From Neostapfia colusana (taxonomy: Eukaryota > Streptophyta > Magnoliopsida > Poales > Poaceae), in the NCBI GenBank assembly GCA_030760725.1, contig JASWHV010000010.1:29951760-30015759 (forward strand): a DNA stretch of 64,000 nt, in the 5' to 3' direction. The position numbers and the translations under genes were made by a program. The first letter of the stretch is position 1, and each line of letters opens with the position of its first letter. Below, piece by piece: positions 33,386 to 44,687 of the stretch. The notes beneath the pieces were generated by a model, which saw only the letters and a list, made by a program, of their open reading frames with translations, was not told the DNA's origin and did no database searches.

Positions 33386-34468
33386 TCAGGGATGGCGGCA
33401 AGTCGGTCGGCACCGTGTGACCGATCGTGCCCGCCATGACCGCCCTCGATCGAGCTCAAAATTCGTCACTCCTAGACAGTTTCACGCTACGGATGCAGAA
33501 AAGAACTTGATCGCCGGCTAGTCCAGCGTCTATGTGCAAGATTTGATGACCTCCGGAAGATCATAGAGCGAGAATTTAAAGAAACCGTAACGGAAGCTTG
33601 GGTTACGGTCGCCGGAGCAAAAACTAGAAATTCTCTGCGGATTCTTCACGGTTGGCTTCCAAACTTGGAGGAGAGCCGCACGGTGGTCGCACGCTCCTGT
33701 TGCCTCTCTCGCTGGACCGTGAAAACGCCTGTGGAATGCTGCCCACGGGCGCCTGACTCTCGGCTGAGGCTAGGTCGCCGCGGTGGCGATCATCTCTGGG
33801 CAAAGGAGGTCGGAGCTCGGGGTTTCTGGCGTTGGGGAGGTGAAGCGCGAGCTCAGGTGGCTTTCTAGCAGCTCAGGGACGAAGGAGGAGATGGTTTTGC
33901 TGGTTTTCCCGATTGAGCAGAGAGCTGCGGCGAGAAACAATGCCGCTGCTCGGGTTTGCCCGCGAGAAGATAAAGCCGGCCGACTCCTGCTCGGCTGAGG
34001 CGGTGCTGGTCGCGTGGAAGCGCGAGCCAGCCGCCCTGGGCGCCAGCACGCGGAGAGGGAAGCAGCTGGTGGCGCCGGTAGCTGCTTGGTGGCACAGCCG
34101 ACAGCTGCTCGGTGGAATTTCCCACCGAGACTCTGACTTTGGGTGCAAGTTTCTCCTTCTCCCCTCTATGACAAGTAGGTCCCACCCGGGGTTTTAACCT
34201 CTGAAATTTACTCCTAATCACTGTTGTAAACAGTGAGCCCCATAATACCCCTGGTGATTCAAATTATGCACCCCTGAGCCATTTGAATCGAATAGAATTC
34301 AAATTGAGTTCGGTTTGAGTGAATTTCAGCACAAGTTCAGTTTTGAATTCAAATAAAGTTTGAATTCGTCCCACTTAGCTCGTGTCAAGATCAACTCCGA
34401 ATGGATTGAAAATTGGTGTGGCGTGGTGATGAACACTTGAAATGTGTGCCAAAACTGAGGCCCTTACA
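33386..34468 (-). repeat. CRb-1 3' LTR, part after the CRa-2 insertion
   Basis: Aligns with 43600-44682 and ends GGCCCTTACA against the reversed polypurine tract. It is GC-rich in its first half. ORFs here, seen identically in both LTRs, have no known domain and several overlap on both strands, so I do not call them genes. Confidence 0.9.
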
Positions 34469-34486
34469 TTCCTCCCCCCTTAAAAG
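34469..34486 (-). other. Polypurine tract of CRb-1
   Basis: Minus strand CTTTTAAGGGGGGAGGAA, next to the LTR start TGTAAGGGCC. Confidence 0.8.
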
Positions 34487-34534
34487 AATCTCGTCCCGAG
34501 ATTACAAAAGAAGAGATAGCGATGTAGTAGGGAC

Positions 34535-37500
34535 TTACTCGTGTTGAGAAGCCATGAACTCCGGGTAATTTGAACGAAGGAATTCCTCGCTCTCCCACGT
34601 CGCTTCTTCCACAGTGTGGTTACTCCAGAGGATCTTGTAGAATCACAATATTCTGCTACTCGTGGTTCGGGCTTTCTCATCAAGGATTTCCACCGGATAC
34701 TCATCATATGTTAAATCTGGTTTCAACTCGCCAATGTCTTCGGTAGGAACAGCAGCTGTATGCTTCAAACATTTTCGCAGTTGCGAAACATGGAAAACAT
34801 CATGGACACCAGCAAAAGATGCCGGTAGCTCCAATCTATACGCTGCTGGTCCACACTTCTCGATGATAGCATAGGGTCCAATGAAACAGGGAGCGAGCTT
34901 TCCCTTCACACCGAACCGGTGCACGCCCTTCATCGGAGACACGCGTAGGTACACGTGTTCCCCAACGTCAAAGTGCAACGGCCTACGCCTCTTATCAGCG
35001 TAGCTCTTCTGTCGGGATTGAGCGGCTTTTAAATTGGCTTGAATTGTCTGAACGCGCTCTTCGGCGTCGTTCACCACATCAACCCCGAATGTGACTCTTT
35101 CACCGGACTCGCACCAATTTAATGGGGTGCGGCACTTGCGACCGTAGAGAGCTTCGTAGGGTGCCGTCTTGATACTCACCTGATAGCCGTTGTTGTACAA
35201 GAATTCCGCCAATGGTAGGTGATTATCCCAGTTCCTACCATGGTGGATGGCACATGCCCTCAACATGTCTTCCAGAACTTGATTCACCCTCTCTGTCTGG
35301 CCATCTGTCTGAGGGTGGTAGGTGGAGCTTCTAATCAGTTTAGTACCCAAAGCAGCGTGCAACTGCTCCCAAAAGCGAGATACAAACAATGCACCTCGGT
35401 CTGAGACTATGGTATTGGGTACACCATGCAGGCATAGAATCCTGGCAATGTATAACTCCGCATATTGGTTGGCATGGAAATGGGTATGCACGGGAATGAA
35501 ATGAGCTGACTTGGTCAGTCGGTCAACGATCACCCATATGGAATCATGCTTGTTGGCTGTTAAGGGTAATCCCACGATGAAATCCATGCTCACATCTTCC
35601 CATTTCCATGCTGGAATTTTCAGGGGTTGCAGCAGCCCTGATTTCCTCATATGATCAGCCTTCACTCGTCTACACGTATCACACTCGGATACGTACTTAG
35701 CTACCTCCCGCTTCATCCGTGTCCACCAAAATTTGTTTTTCAAATCTTGGTACATTTTGTTGCTGCCCGGATGAATGGAGTACATGGACAAGTGAGCTTC
35801 ATCGAGGATATTCTTTCTCAACTCCATATCCCGGGGTACGACTATGCGGTCATTAAACCACAGTGTCCCCTCATCATCCTTCCAGAAACACTTGATCTCT
35901 CCATTGCCTATCCGTCTCCGGAGATGTGCCATGCCTTTATCCGTCTTCTGAGGTGCGATGATATCCTCCCTAATAGTAGGGATGAGGGCAAGGTTGTACA
36001 GCGATCCATAAGGAACCAAGTATAAACTTGGCTCTTCCTCCTCCACCGGTGTAATGGTGAGGTGATGGACATGTGATTTCCGACTCAGCACGTCGGCAAC
36101 CACATTCGCCTTGCCGGGGTGGTAGTGAATCTCAATTTCATAGTCCTTGATTAATTCTAACCACCTCCGTTGCCTCATGTTCAGCTCCTTCTGGGTGAAA
36201 ATGTATTTCAAGCTCTTGTGGTCGGTGTAGAGATGCACCAAATTCCCCAGAAGATAGTGCCTCCACATTTTCAGCGCCAAAACCACTGCAGCAAGCTCAA
36301 GGTCATGAGTGGGATAATGCTGCTCATGGTTTCGATGTTGGCGTGAGCCATAAGCGACCACACGTCCTTCCTGCATCAACACGCAGCCGAGCCCAATAAC
36401 GGACGCGTCACAATACACGTCGAAGGGCTTTGTTGTATCCGGCTGAGCTAACACCGGGGCTGTTGTGAGATGCTTCACCAATGTTTGGAATGCTCCTTCA
36501 CACGCCGTGTTCCAAACATATTTCGTCCCTTTCTTCAGTAATTCTGTCATCGGTTTAGCGAGCTTGGAGAAGCTTGGAATGAATCTCCGGTAGTATCCCG
36601 CTAACCAGAGGAAGCTTCTGACTTCATGGACTGAAGTGGGAGCTTTCCATTTTAGCACTTGCTCTATCTTGCTTGGGTCAACTGCAATGCCTTCCGCTGA
36701 GATGATATGTCCCAAGAATGGCACTCGGCTGATCCAAAACTCGCATTTGCTGAACTTGGCGTAGAGCTTGTGGTCTCGCAATCGTTGAAGAACGTTCCGC
36801 AAGTGTTTGGCATGTTCGGCTTCTGTCTTGGAGTAAACCAAGATATCGTCGATGAACACTACCACGAACTTGTCCAGCTCCGGCATGAACACCGAGTTCA
36901 TGAGATACATGAAATGGGCTGGACCATTTGTGAGACCAAATGACATGACGAGATATTCATATAGTCCATATCTCGTCGAGAATGCCATCTTTGGAATATC
37001 CTCCGCCCGGATTTTTATCTGGTGATATCCAGAGCGAAGGTCCATCTTGGAGAACACACTGGCACCCACAAGTTGATCAAACAATATGTCGATGCGGGGC
37101 AGTGGGTACTTATTCTTGATGGTGACGGCGTTGAGCGGCCGGTAATCCACACACAGCCTCAGGGTCTCATCCTTCTTCTTCACGAATAGCGCTGAGCATC
37201 CCCAAGGCGAGGAACTCGGCCTAATGAAACCCTTGCTCAACAGATCATTGAGCTGTTCTTTCAGTTCCGCCAGCTCATTTGGAGCCATCTTGTATGGTCT
37301 CCGTGATATGGGTGTAGTCCCGGGTGCGAGCTCGATCTTGAACTCGACATCCTGCTCAGGTGGCATGCCCGGTAGATCATCCGGGAACACGTCGGGATAC
37401 TCCCGGACTACGGGGATGTCTTCTAACTTGAGAGCCTCAGCACTATTGATCGCTGAAACCTCTCTGACTGGATTATCTAATAGGAGGGACTGCAGACAGT

Positions 37501-39070
37501 GTAATGGGGAGTTGAGGTGAACCGTCCGTGATAGTGTTTCCAGGACAGCTCCATGGTAGCTTAGCCACGACATTCCCAAGATTGCATCAATCTTCTGCCC
37601 CCATAGGATAATCATAGTGGTGGGATATATCGTCCCACCTAAGCACAGTGGTGCTTTTGGAACCATCATCGTTGCTGAAATCTTTCCTCCCGGTGAGCAG
37701 ATCATATACAAACACTCGGTTGGAAAGGCTTCCAGCTGATGCTTAACCACGTACGATGCACTTATAAAGTTGTGAGTTGCACCAGAATCAAAAAGTATGA
37801 CGATGGCTTGATGGTTGAGAGTAAACGTACCCGCCAGCACGTTGTCTCCCTCTGGGGCGTCCTCATTGTCGAGGTTGCGGACGCCTCCAGTCCGCTGACC
37901 AACCTTCTTCACCGGAGGTCGGCCTCGAGCACCGCCCTGGAACTGGGCTTGCCCGCTGCTCTGCTGCCCCTGGGGACAGTCCTTCACGAAGTGGCCCGCC
38001 TGGCCACACGTGAAGCAGGTGAAACGGGGCGGTCCCCCGCTGATCGGTGGACGGAATCCCGGGGCGCGTTGTGGCGGTGGAAACGCCCGGGGTACCGTCT
38101 GCTTCTGCTGCTGCTGCTGTCTTGGTGGTGGCATCGGCGGACGGAACGGAGGTGCCTGAAAGGGACGTCCCCCAAACCGTTGCGGTCGCGCCGGTGGTTG
38201 CCACTGCTGCCCGGATGGTGTCCGATACACCATACGGTACTTCTGAGGCACGCCACCACCGCTGCTTGGTGGAGCGCTGCGCTTCCTCTGCTCAGCTGCC
38301 AACTCCCGCTGAGCGTCCTCTTGCATGATCGCGGCATTGACTAAGTCGTTGAATGTGCCACGATTCCACTGAACGAGGTGCGTCTTCATTTCGGGGTGTA
38401 ACCCCCGATAGAAACGCTCCCTCTTCTTCTCCTCTGTGGAGATATAGTCTGACGCATACTGCGCCAGATGGTTGAAGGCACTGGAGTAGTCGTGGGCACT
38501 CCTCCCGCCCTGCTTCAGCTCCAAGAATTCTTGGAACTTCCTCTTCATTATTCCGGGAGGAACGTGGTAGGCGCGGAACGCCTCCCGGAACTCTTGCCAT
38601 TCCACGGCATGGCCAGCCGGACGTGAGGCGACATAATTCGCCCACCACGCGCCAGCAGCACCGTGGAGCTGCTGTGCTGCGAACAGGGTCTTCTGTCGCT
38701 CCGTACACTGGAGCAGCTCAAACTTGGACTCGATAGTCCGCAGCCAGTTGTCAGCCTCCAGTGGTTCTTCAGCTTCGGTGAACACTGGAGGGTGCGTACT
38801 CATGAAATCCGAGTACGACACTTCGCGGGGCTCACGAGGCCCTCGCTCTTGACGTCCCCCCGCCTGGGACGTATTCTGCACGATCGTGCGGAGCAGGTCG
38901 GTCTGCTCCTCACGACCTCCCACCAGTGCCGCTATCACATCCGCTAGGGTAAGAGGAGGCGGCGGTGGTGGCTGCTGCTGCGGGGTACTGTCGTAGGCCG
39001 GTGGCTGGGAGTCATCGCCTCCCCCTTGGCTAGAGCCACCTACCTCGTGCGTGGTCCTAGTGCGAACCAT
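34535..39070 (-). pseudogene. CRb-1 gag-pol polyprotein, nearly intact; one stop before the chromodomain
   Basis: Open from 39070 (MVRTRTTHEV; an in-frame ATG lies two codons upstream at 39076) to a TGA at 34643-34645. Positions are counted from 39076. Gag domain ~100-260, CCHC knuckle 354-367 (CFTCGQAGHFVKDC), protease DSG 430-432, RT ~600-790 with FIDD at 741-744, RNase H ~884-1000 (DVYCDAS, TDHKSLKYIFTQ), integrase HHCC ~1093-1136, DDE at about D1165, D1226 and E1262, integrase C-terminal domain to ~1440. After the TGA the same frame continues with a chromodomain (SNHTVEEATWE, FLRSNYPEF) to a TAA at 34535-34537. All catalytic motifs are visible and no frameshift was found. The truncated product would lack only the histone-reading chromodomain, which in chromoviruses guides integration. 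It could still supply enzymes. Confidence 0.93.
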
Positions 39071-39076
39071 CTGCAA

Positions 39077-40897
39077 CCATCTGACACTAACATCAGTCCT
39101 GAAACATTTGCATGCAGTCCAATTAAAATGGGCGTAAAAACATTATGACAACAAAAACATGCGATATATCTCGTAAGTAGATAATGTAATAACTTTGCAC
39201 AAGCTACACCATTACCAGACCAAACACAAGCTAGTTTAATCCAACTTGATGAACCTCCACTTTGGAAGCTCACCATAGCTAGGTTTGGCCACCACGAGAC
39301 ATTACTATCGCGTTGTCATCACGTATACCACCCTCAGGGTACAACACCCTCTCCAATGAGTTCAACTGTCATTCTTCTGTCAGAATGACCAGTTTCTACC
39401 TATTCCAAGTTTTGATCTGGTCCTGGGCATTTTCATGACTCAGGTTGAATATCAAAGTTAAAATTAACTTCAGTATCTTTACAACGAGTACTCGTTTGCC
39501 CTCAGATCAGCTTTGGTTAAAAAGTTGTGCCAATTCAAAGTCAGCAGAATTTCTGGAAGAATTTTAACAGCACCTCCCTTGGAAGTGGTTGTTTTCAACC
39601 CTGATTTCCATTAAATTCTGTGCTGAAATTTCAGAATCTTTGAATTGCAAAGATGTCACACATCTTCTACTCTCTCTAAGGAGGTATTATATGACAATTT
39701 TAGATTTTTCTACTGGGAGTTATGTTTGAAAAACAGAACAGTTCAGAGAATGTTTTACTCTGTCCTGGTTCTGGACAGTTTACCTTCCTCTGGGATTTCA
39801 GCCACCCTAAGATGTGTTTCAGCTCTGGAAGTATACAACAAAGTTATAGAGTACTTCAATACCTTTCCAGAACTATATAGCACACCTCTCTGGGCTAAAA
39901 GACCTGTGAGTTGTGCTCTGTTAAAGTTCGGCAACCTTGCTGTCCAAAACAGAGCACTCTGCTTTTCATACTTTTGGCTATACTGCTCCACTATCCCATT
40001 CTTATACCCAACCAGGGTCCTAAATGTTGAACCTATAGATTTTAATTCTTTGTTATCATTATTCTCATGCATATGCCTACAATATCTCGGTACTACGTTC
40101 CTCACAAAAGAAAATCCTAACCGGATTTTACCGGCATATACGTCTCAAATGTGGCACTAAACGGTCTCTTGCACACGTTTACTACATGGATACTTACGTG
40201 GTTAGTACCTGCAGAAGACCACACAATAATGGTGCACTGAATGGTTATTCATTTCAGGCAATTCCATATTTGAAAGTAAATACAAACGCCCGTATCATTG
40301 TCATACGGCCGTCCTTGAGTTAGGTCACGTCTCAAGGTACGTGATCGTGTTTCAACACCACACGACGGGGAACCCGAGTAGGTCATGAACGGGTCGTCAC
40401 GGTTGGGAATGTTATCAACCCAACAGATACCACCTACTGCCCTGCAGGGCATGCCGATGGCAAGCGCTGCGTATGTCCTCCTGGGCTATTTCCAGACGAA
40501 CACACTCTCGCGTTATTGACCACGCGATGGGGTCTCCACTTACTTGCCTAATGCACGCTAGGGATTAGCGTTTCATATGAACTCAGGGACATGAAGAGTC
40601 CAAGAGGTTCATATTGACGCTAGGGACCAAGCTGTGAGACTTTATCCCTGAGCCACGTTCCTCGTCAGGGGGAGCTAACCGAAATTGAACCGCTTTCGGT
40701 GGCGTTCCTTACCATACTTACCAGAGCGTAGGTGCGTCGTTACATAATTAAAATTCAGAATTATAACACATAGGTTAGTATTTGCCACTTTAAGTAACTA
40801 TACTAATATAGTCCTTACTTGGGCAGCTACCGATTCCTCACCGTAACCTAAGTTTTCCCATAATGTAGTCCTTAAGTACTGTGCTATCCCCAATGCA
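39077..40897 (-). other. CRb-1 leader between primer site and gag
   Basis: About 1.8 kb with no recognisable gene. A part near 40250-40500 aligns with the leader of CRb-2 (47815-48010), including CCCAACCGTGACGACCCGTTC on the CRb sense strand. Such long leaders are usual in this group. Function unknown. Confidence 0.6.
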
Positions 40898-40912
40898 GCT
40901 CCGATACCAGGC
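40898..40912 (-). other. Primer binding site of CRb-1
   Basis: Minus strand GCCTGGTATCGGAGC next to the LTR end; it matches the initiator methionine type TGGTATCAGAGC with one change. Confidence 0.75.
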
Positions 40913-43900
40913 TGTGGCGGACCGGAATCCGCTCATCCAGGATCGCAGAGGGTGGTGCCACGCGATGCGACACCCGACAGCACACGTCATAAGAACATAA
41001 TATATTACATGGGAAAAACAACTGAAACTGTACAAACAGGTACAAACTTCAGTTACAACTATTGTTTATATTACACAGCGGAAGTCTACACTATACAACT
41101 CACGCCCACCTATCTAGCAAAAGTGGTTGCCCAGCCCTAGGGCAACCCACACTAGCTGCACTCCTCAGCTCAGCGCGGCGTGTACGGCTCCCACTCAGCC
41201 GTGGTCCCCGACGGAGGGTAACCCTCGCCGGTGGACTCGTACTCCGAGTCCGTGGGTGGCTCCTCACCTGAAAAACACTTAAGCAGCAACCGTGAGCACA
41301 AAGGCTCAGCAAGGCTTAACCGACTCACCTAAGCATGAAACTCTACGTGAGGGTACAATGGACATAGGATAGTAACATTTCAGCAAAAGGACACGCTTAC
41401 AAGTTCATCCTTAGTTCATCTTTTAGCAACAAGTTAACAGTTCATGAAATCGGAAATTTAGTAAGCAGTATTTGGTGGCACAGATGTAGCAATACAATCA
41501 TATCAACCAGCAATATTGAATCAACATGTTTCATCCATTAATCTACGTCACGACTCAGTGACCAAGTGGTACTCTTCACCGCGAGGGACGGTGAATCGAC
41601 TCGATATACACCTGCAGGGAAACCCAAAGAGCACGTCACGTACGCCCACCCGTGGAGCTGCACAGCACGCTCACTCGATGTCGTACGGGACAACCTTTCA
41701 CCCAACAGCCCAAACGTCGAACCGGTCGCACCGAAACGAGCAGAAAGTTCCCCACACGGAGCATCTCTCTATGCCCGTTGGCAGATTTCCACCTTGCTGC
41801 CCTCAGCCTACACCTATAAATCAGTGTGTTATGCCTCGACGCCCGGAGTTTTAGGCTACATCGGTTTATCGGGGCCCATATATCCGATATGCCTTCGGTA
41901 CATTCAAACTTGATCAGCGTGGGCCGCACACGGCTCGGTCCTCAATCGACACGGACAGGGCTGCGCACACAAGACTCCCTCTTGCTGCGCCCTAGCCCCT
42001 GCCCAGACTCATTTTCATTACTAATGTGATCTCACATCACTCAACTAAACCCGTGCGTCCCAAGCCTATCTCGCGAGTAGATTCCAACTACTCGACTTGT
42101 ACTGAAGCCCTATGAATCTTTAAGCATAGCCTATCTATTCGAGGTCTTAGACACTACCCTCACTCTTTTAGGAACCTTTGGTTATGCAAGTGGGGTTTCA
42201 TTCATCCTATACCTAATGCACATACATACTTCATATGACACATGTAAACAAAAGAAAAACTTATAAAAAGGTTAATGCAAACCGGGGCTTGCCTTGTTGC
42301 TGCTGGTCAGTAGTTAGTTCTTCGTCTGGAAGAAGGAAATCCAGCACTTCCGGGGTCTCTTCTTCAATGGCTACACGTTGAATACAATACAACATGTAAA
42401 TTTAAATGCAAATGTGTGAACTTAATTACATAATTGTTAATAACTCTACCTAGCCCTCCCCTTTGGTTCTGAAATTTTTATGGTACATTGGTAGGGTCCT
42501 ACCAGAGTTGTGACCAAATTTTATTTGAAACAAAGTTCAATTGAACCTAGTACAAATAAAAGCCTCTTTGGTCAATAATTGAGCCTCTAAGTAATTCCAG
42601 GGTTTTTCATGGCTCCCACCATTACTTTCTGGAAACTAGAATTTAGGATGGTTCTAATGGAGTTGGTTTCATGTCATTTGAAGAATTCTACAGAAAGTTA
42701 TGTCCTAATTAAGATTGGAGAAAATCTGAAAAATGTTTCTGTACATTTTTTTGCTATTTTCTCTGGGCAGTTCCCTTAATCACCCAATTAGGGTAAATAA
42801 TGAACTTAGATGACTCTGAAAATTTTACTGGGATTCAGGGATTCTCCAATGAACCTTTTAGCCAAATTTCAGAATTTTTCATAAAGTAGTTCTCCAGATA
42901 AAATTCCCGACAGTTTAAACTTTAGGGATTTAATTCTGGAAAACTATTCACTTTCATGAGCTGAATTTGGTATTGCTGGAAAGTGCTCAAAGAGCTAAAT
43001 CCAACCAAATTTGGTTCACTCGATTTGGAGCTTTCTAGCAAAAGTTATGAGGATTTGAAATTGGGAAGAATCCTGAAAATCGGGGGAAAAGTTTAAACTC
43101 TCGGGGCCTGCGGGGACACGTGTCGAGCGTGGAGGTGTCCGGCACACCGGAGATACCACACGTGTCGAGCGCGGAGGTGTCCGGCACACCGGATCCCACA
43201 GGGTATTTTGCGCGCCAGCACAGCCGATCCCCGGCCACACCCGATCCCGGTTTAAATTCTTAAGCCGCTGACACGTGGGCCAGCCGGCTTCGTCTTCCTC
43301 CCGCCGTTCTCTCACGCCCGCGCCGCCGACCTCGCCGGAGCAGGCTCGGGGCTCGCCGGCTCGCCGCTGCCGGACCTCCCAGGGGCTGAAACTCGCCGCT
43401 AGGGGGTTGTCGATGTCGAGGAACACGTCGGTGGTGTCAGGTCGGGCTGGGGGTGACCGGAAATAGCTCGGCGACGTGCCGCTGCCTCAGTTGAGGTTCG
43501 ACACCATCGACCGTGGTTTCTAAACCCGCCAACACCTCGAACAAATGGCCCTACAGCATCAGTGTACCTCTAGGAAGCTCGACAAGGTGTCAAAAGGGTT
43601 CAGGGATGGCGGCAAGTCGGTCGGCACCGTGTGAACGATCGTGCCCGCCATGACCGCCCTCGATCGAGCTCGAAATTCGTCACTCCTAGACAGTTTCACG
43701 CTACGGATGCAGAAAAGAACTTGATCACCGGCTAGTCCAGCGTCTATGTGCAAGATTTGATGACCTGCGAAAGATCATAGAGCGAGAATTTAAAGAAACC
43801 GTACCGGAAGCTTGGGTTACGGTCGCCGGAGCAAAAACTAGAAATTCTCTGCGGATTCTTCACGGTTGGCTTCCAAACTTGGAGGAGAGCCGCACGGTGG

Positions 43901-44682
43901 TCGCGCGCTCCTGTTGCCTCTCTCGCTGGACCGTGAAAACGCCTGTGGAACGCTGCCCACGGGCGCCTGACTCTCGGCTGAGGCTAGGTCGCCGCGGTGG
44001 CCATCGTCTCTGGGCAAAGGAGGTCGGAGCTCGGGGTTTCTGGCGTTGGGGAGGTGAAGTGCGAGCTCAGGTGGCTGTCTAGCAGCTCAGGGACGAAGGA
44101 GGAGATGGTTTTGCTGGTTTTCCCGATTGAGCAGAGAGCTGCGGCGAGAAACAATGTCGCTGCTCAGGTTTGCCCGCGAGAAGGTAAAGCCGGCCGACTC
44201 CTGCTCGGCTGAGGCGGTGCTGGTCGCGTGGAAGCGCGAGCCAGCCGCCCTGGGCGCCAGCGCGCGCAGAGGGAAGCAGCTGGTGGCGCCGGTAGCTGCT
44301 CGGTGGCACAGCCGACAGCTGCTCGGTGGAATTTCCCACCGAGACTCTGACTTTGGGTGCAAGTTTCTCCTTCTCCCCTCTATGACAGGTAGGTCCCACC
44401 CGGGGTTTTAACCTCTGAAATTTACTCCTAATCACTGTTGTAAACAGTGAGCCCCATAATGCCCCTGGTGATTCAAATTATTCACCCCTGAGCCATTTGA
44501 ATCGAATAGAATTCAAATTGGGTTCGGTTTGAGTGAATTTCAGCACAAGTTCAGTTTTGAATTCAAATAAAGTTTGAATTCGTCCCACTTAGTTCGTGTC
44601 AAGATCAACTCCGAATGGAGTGAAAATTGGTGTGGTGTGGTGATGAACACTTCAAATGTGTGCCAAAACTGAGGCCCTTACA
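40913..44682 (-). repeat. 5' LTR of CRb-1
   Basis: 3770 bp, TGTGGCGGACC to GCCCTTACA as read on plus. Right flank CCATC matches the left flank of the element. It preserves the empty CRa-2 site (43600-43604). A 42-bp unit containing CACGTGTCGAGCG is duplicated here (43117-43158 and 43159-43200) but single in the other LTR (near 22236). A conserved TTTTTATAAG (minus, about 42260-42269) is a candidate TATA box, aligned with TTTTATAAAG in CRb-2 (45992-46001). Confidence 0.92.
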
Positions 44683-44687
44683 CCATC

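Larger units (their letters stand above)
20031..44682 (-). mobile_element. CRb-1: complete chromovirus-type Ty3/gypsy element, minus strand, hosting CRa-2
   Basis: Flanked by CCATC on both sides (20026-20030 and 44683-44687). Right: 5' LTR (40913-44682) and primer site; middle: leader and gag-pol (39070-34535); left: polypurine tract and 3' LTR (34468 leftward to 20031, interrupted by CRa-2). Without CRa-2 it is ~13.9 kb. The LTRs differ at roughly 2% of positions in the first kilobase compared by eye, mostly transitions. A chromodomain after integrase and LTRs of ~3.8 kb suggest the Tekay/Del clade (inferred). Confidence 0.92.

Noticed and set aside
33665..34221. ORFs of 67-118 codons in the CRb-1 LTR
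   Set aside because: Seen in both LTRs only because they are homologous (43879-44435), overlap on opposite strands and lack domains.
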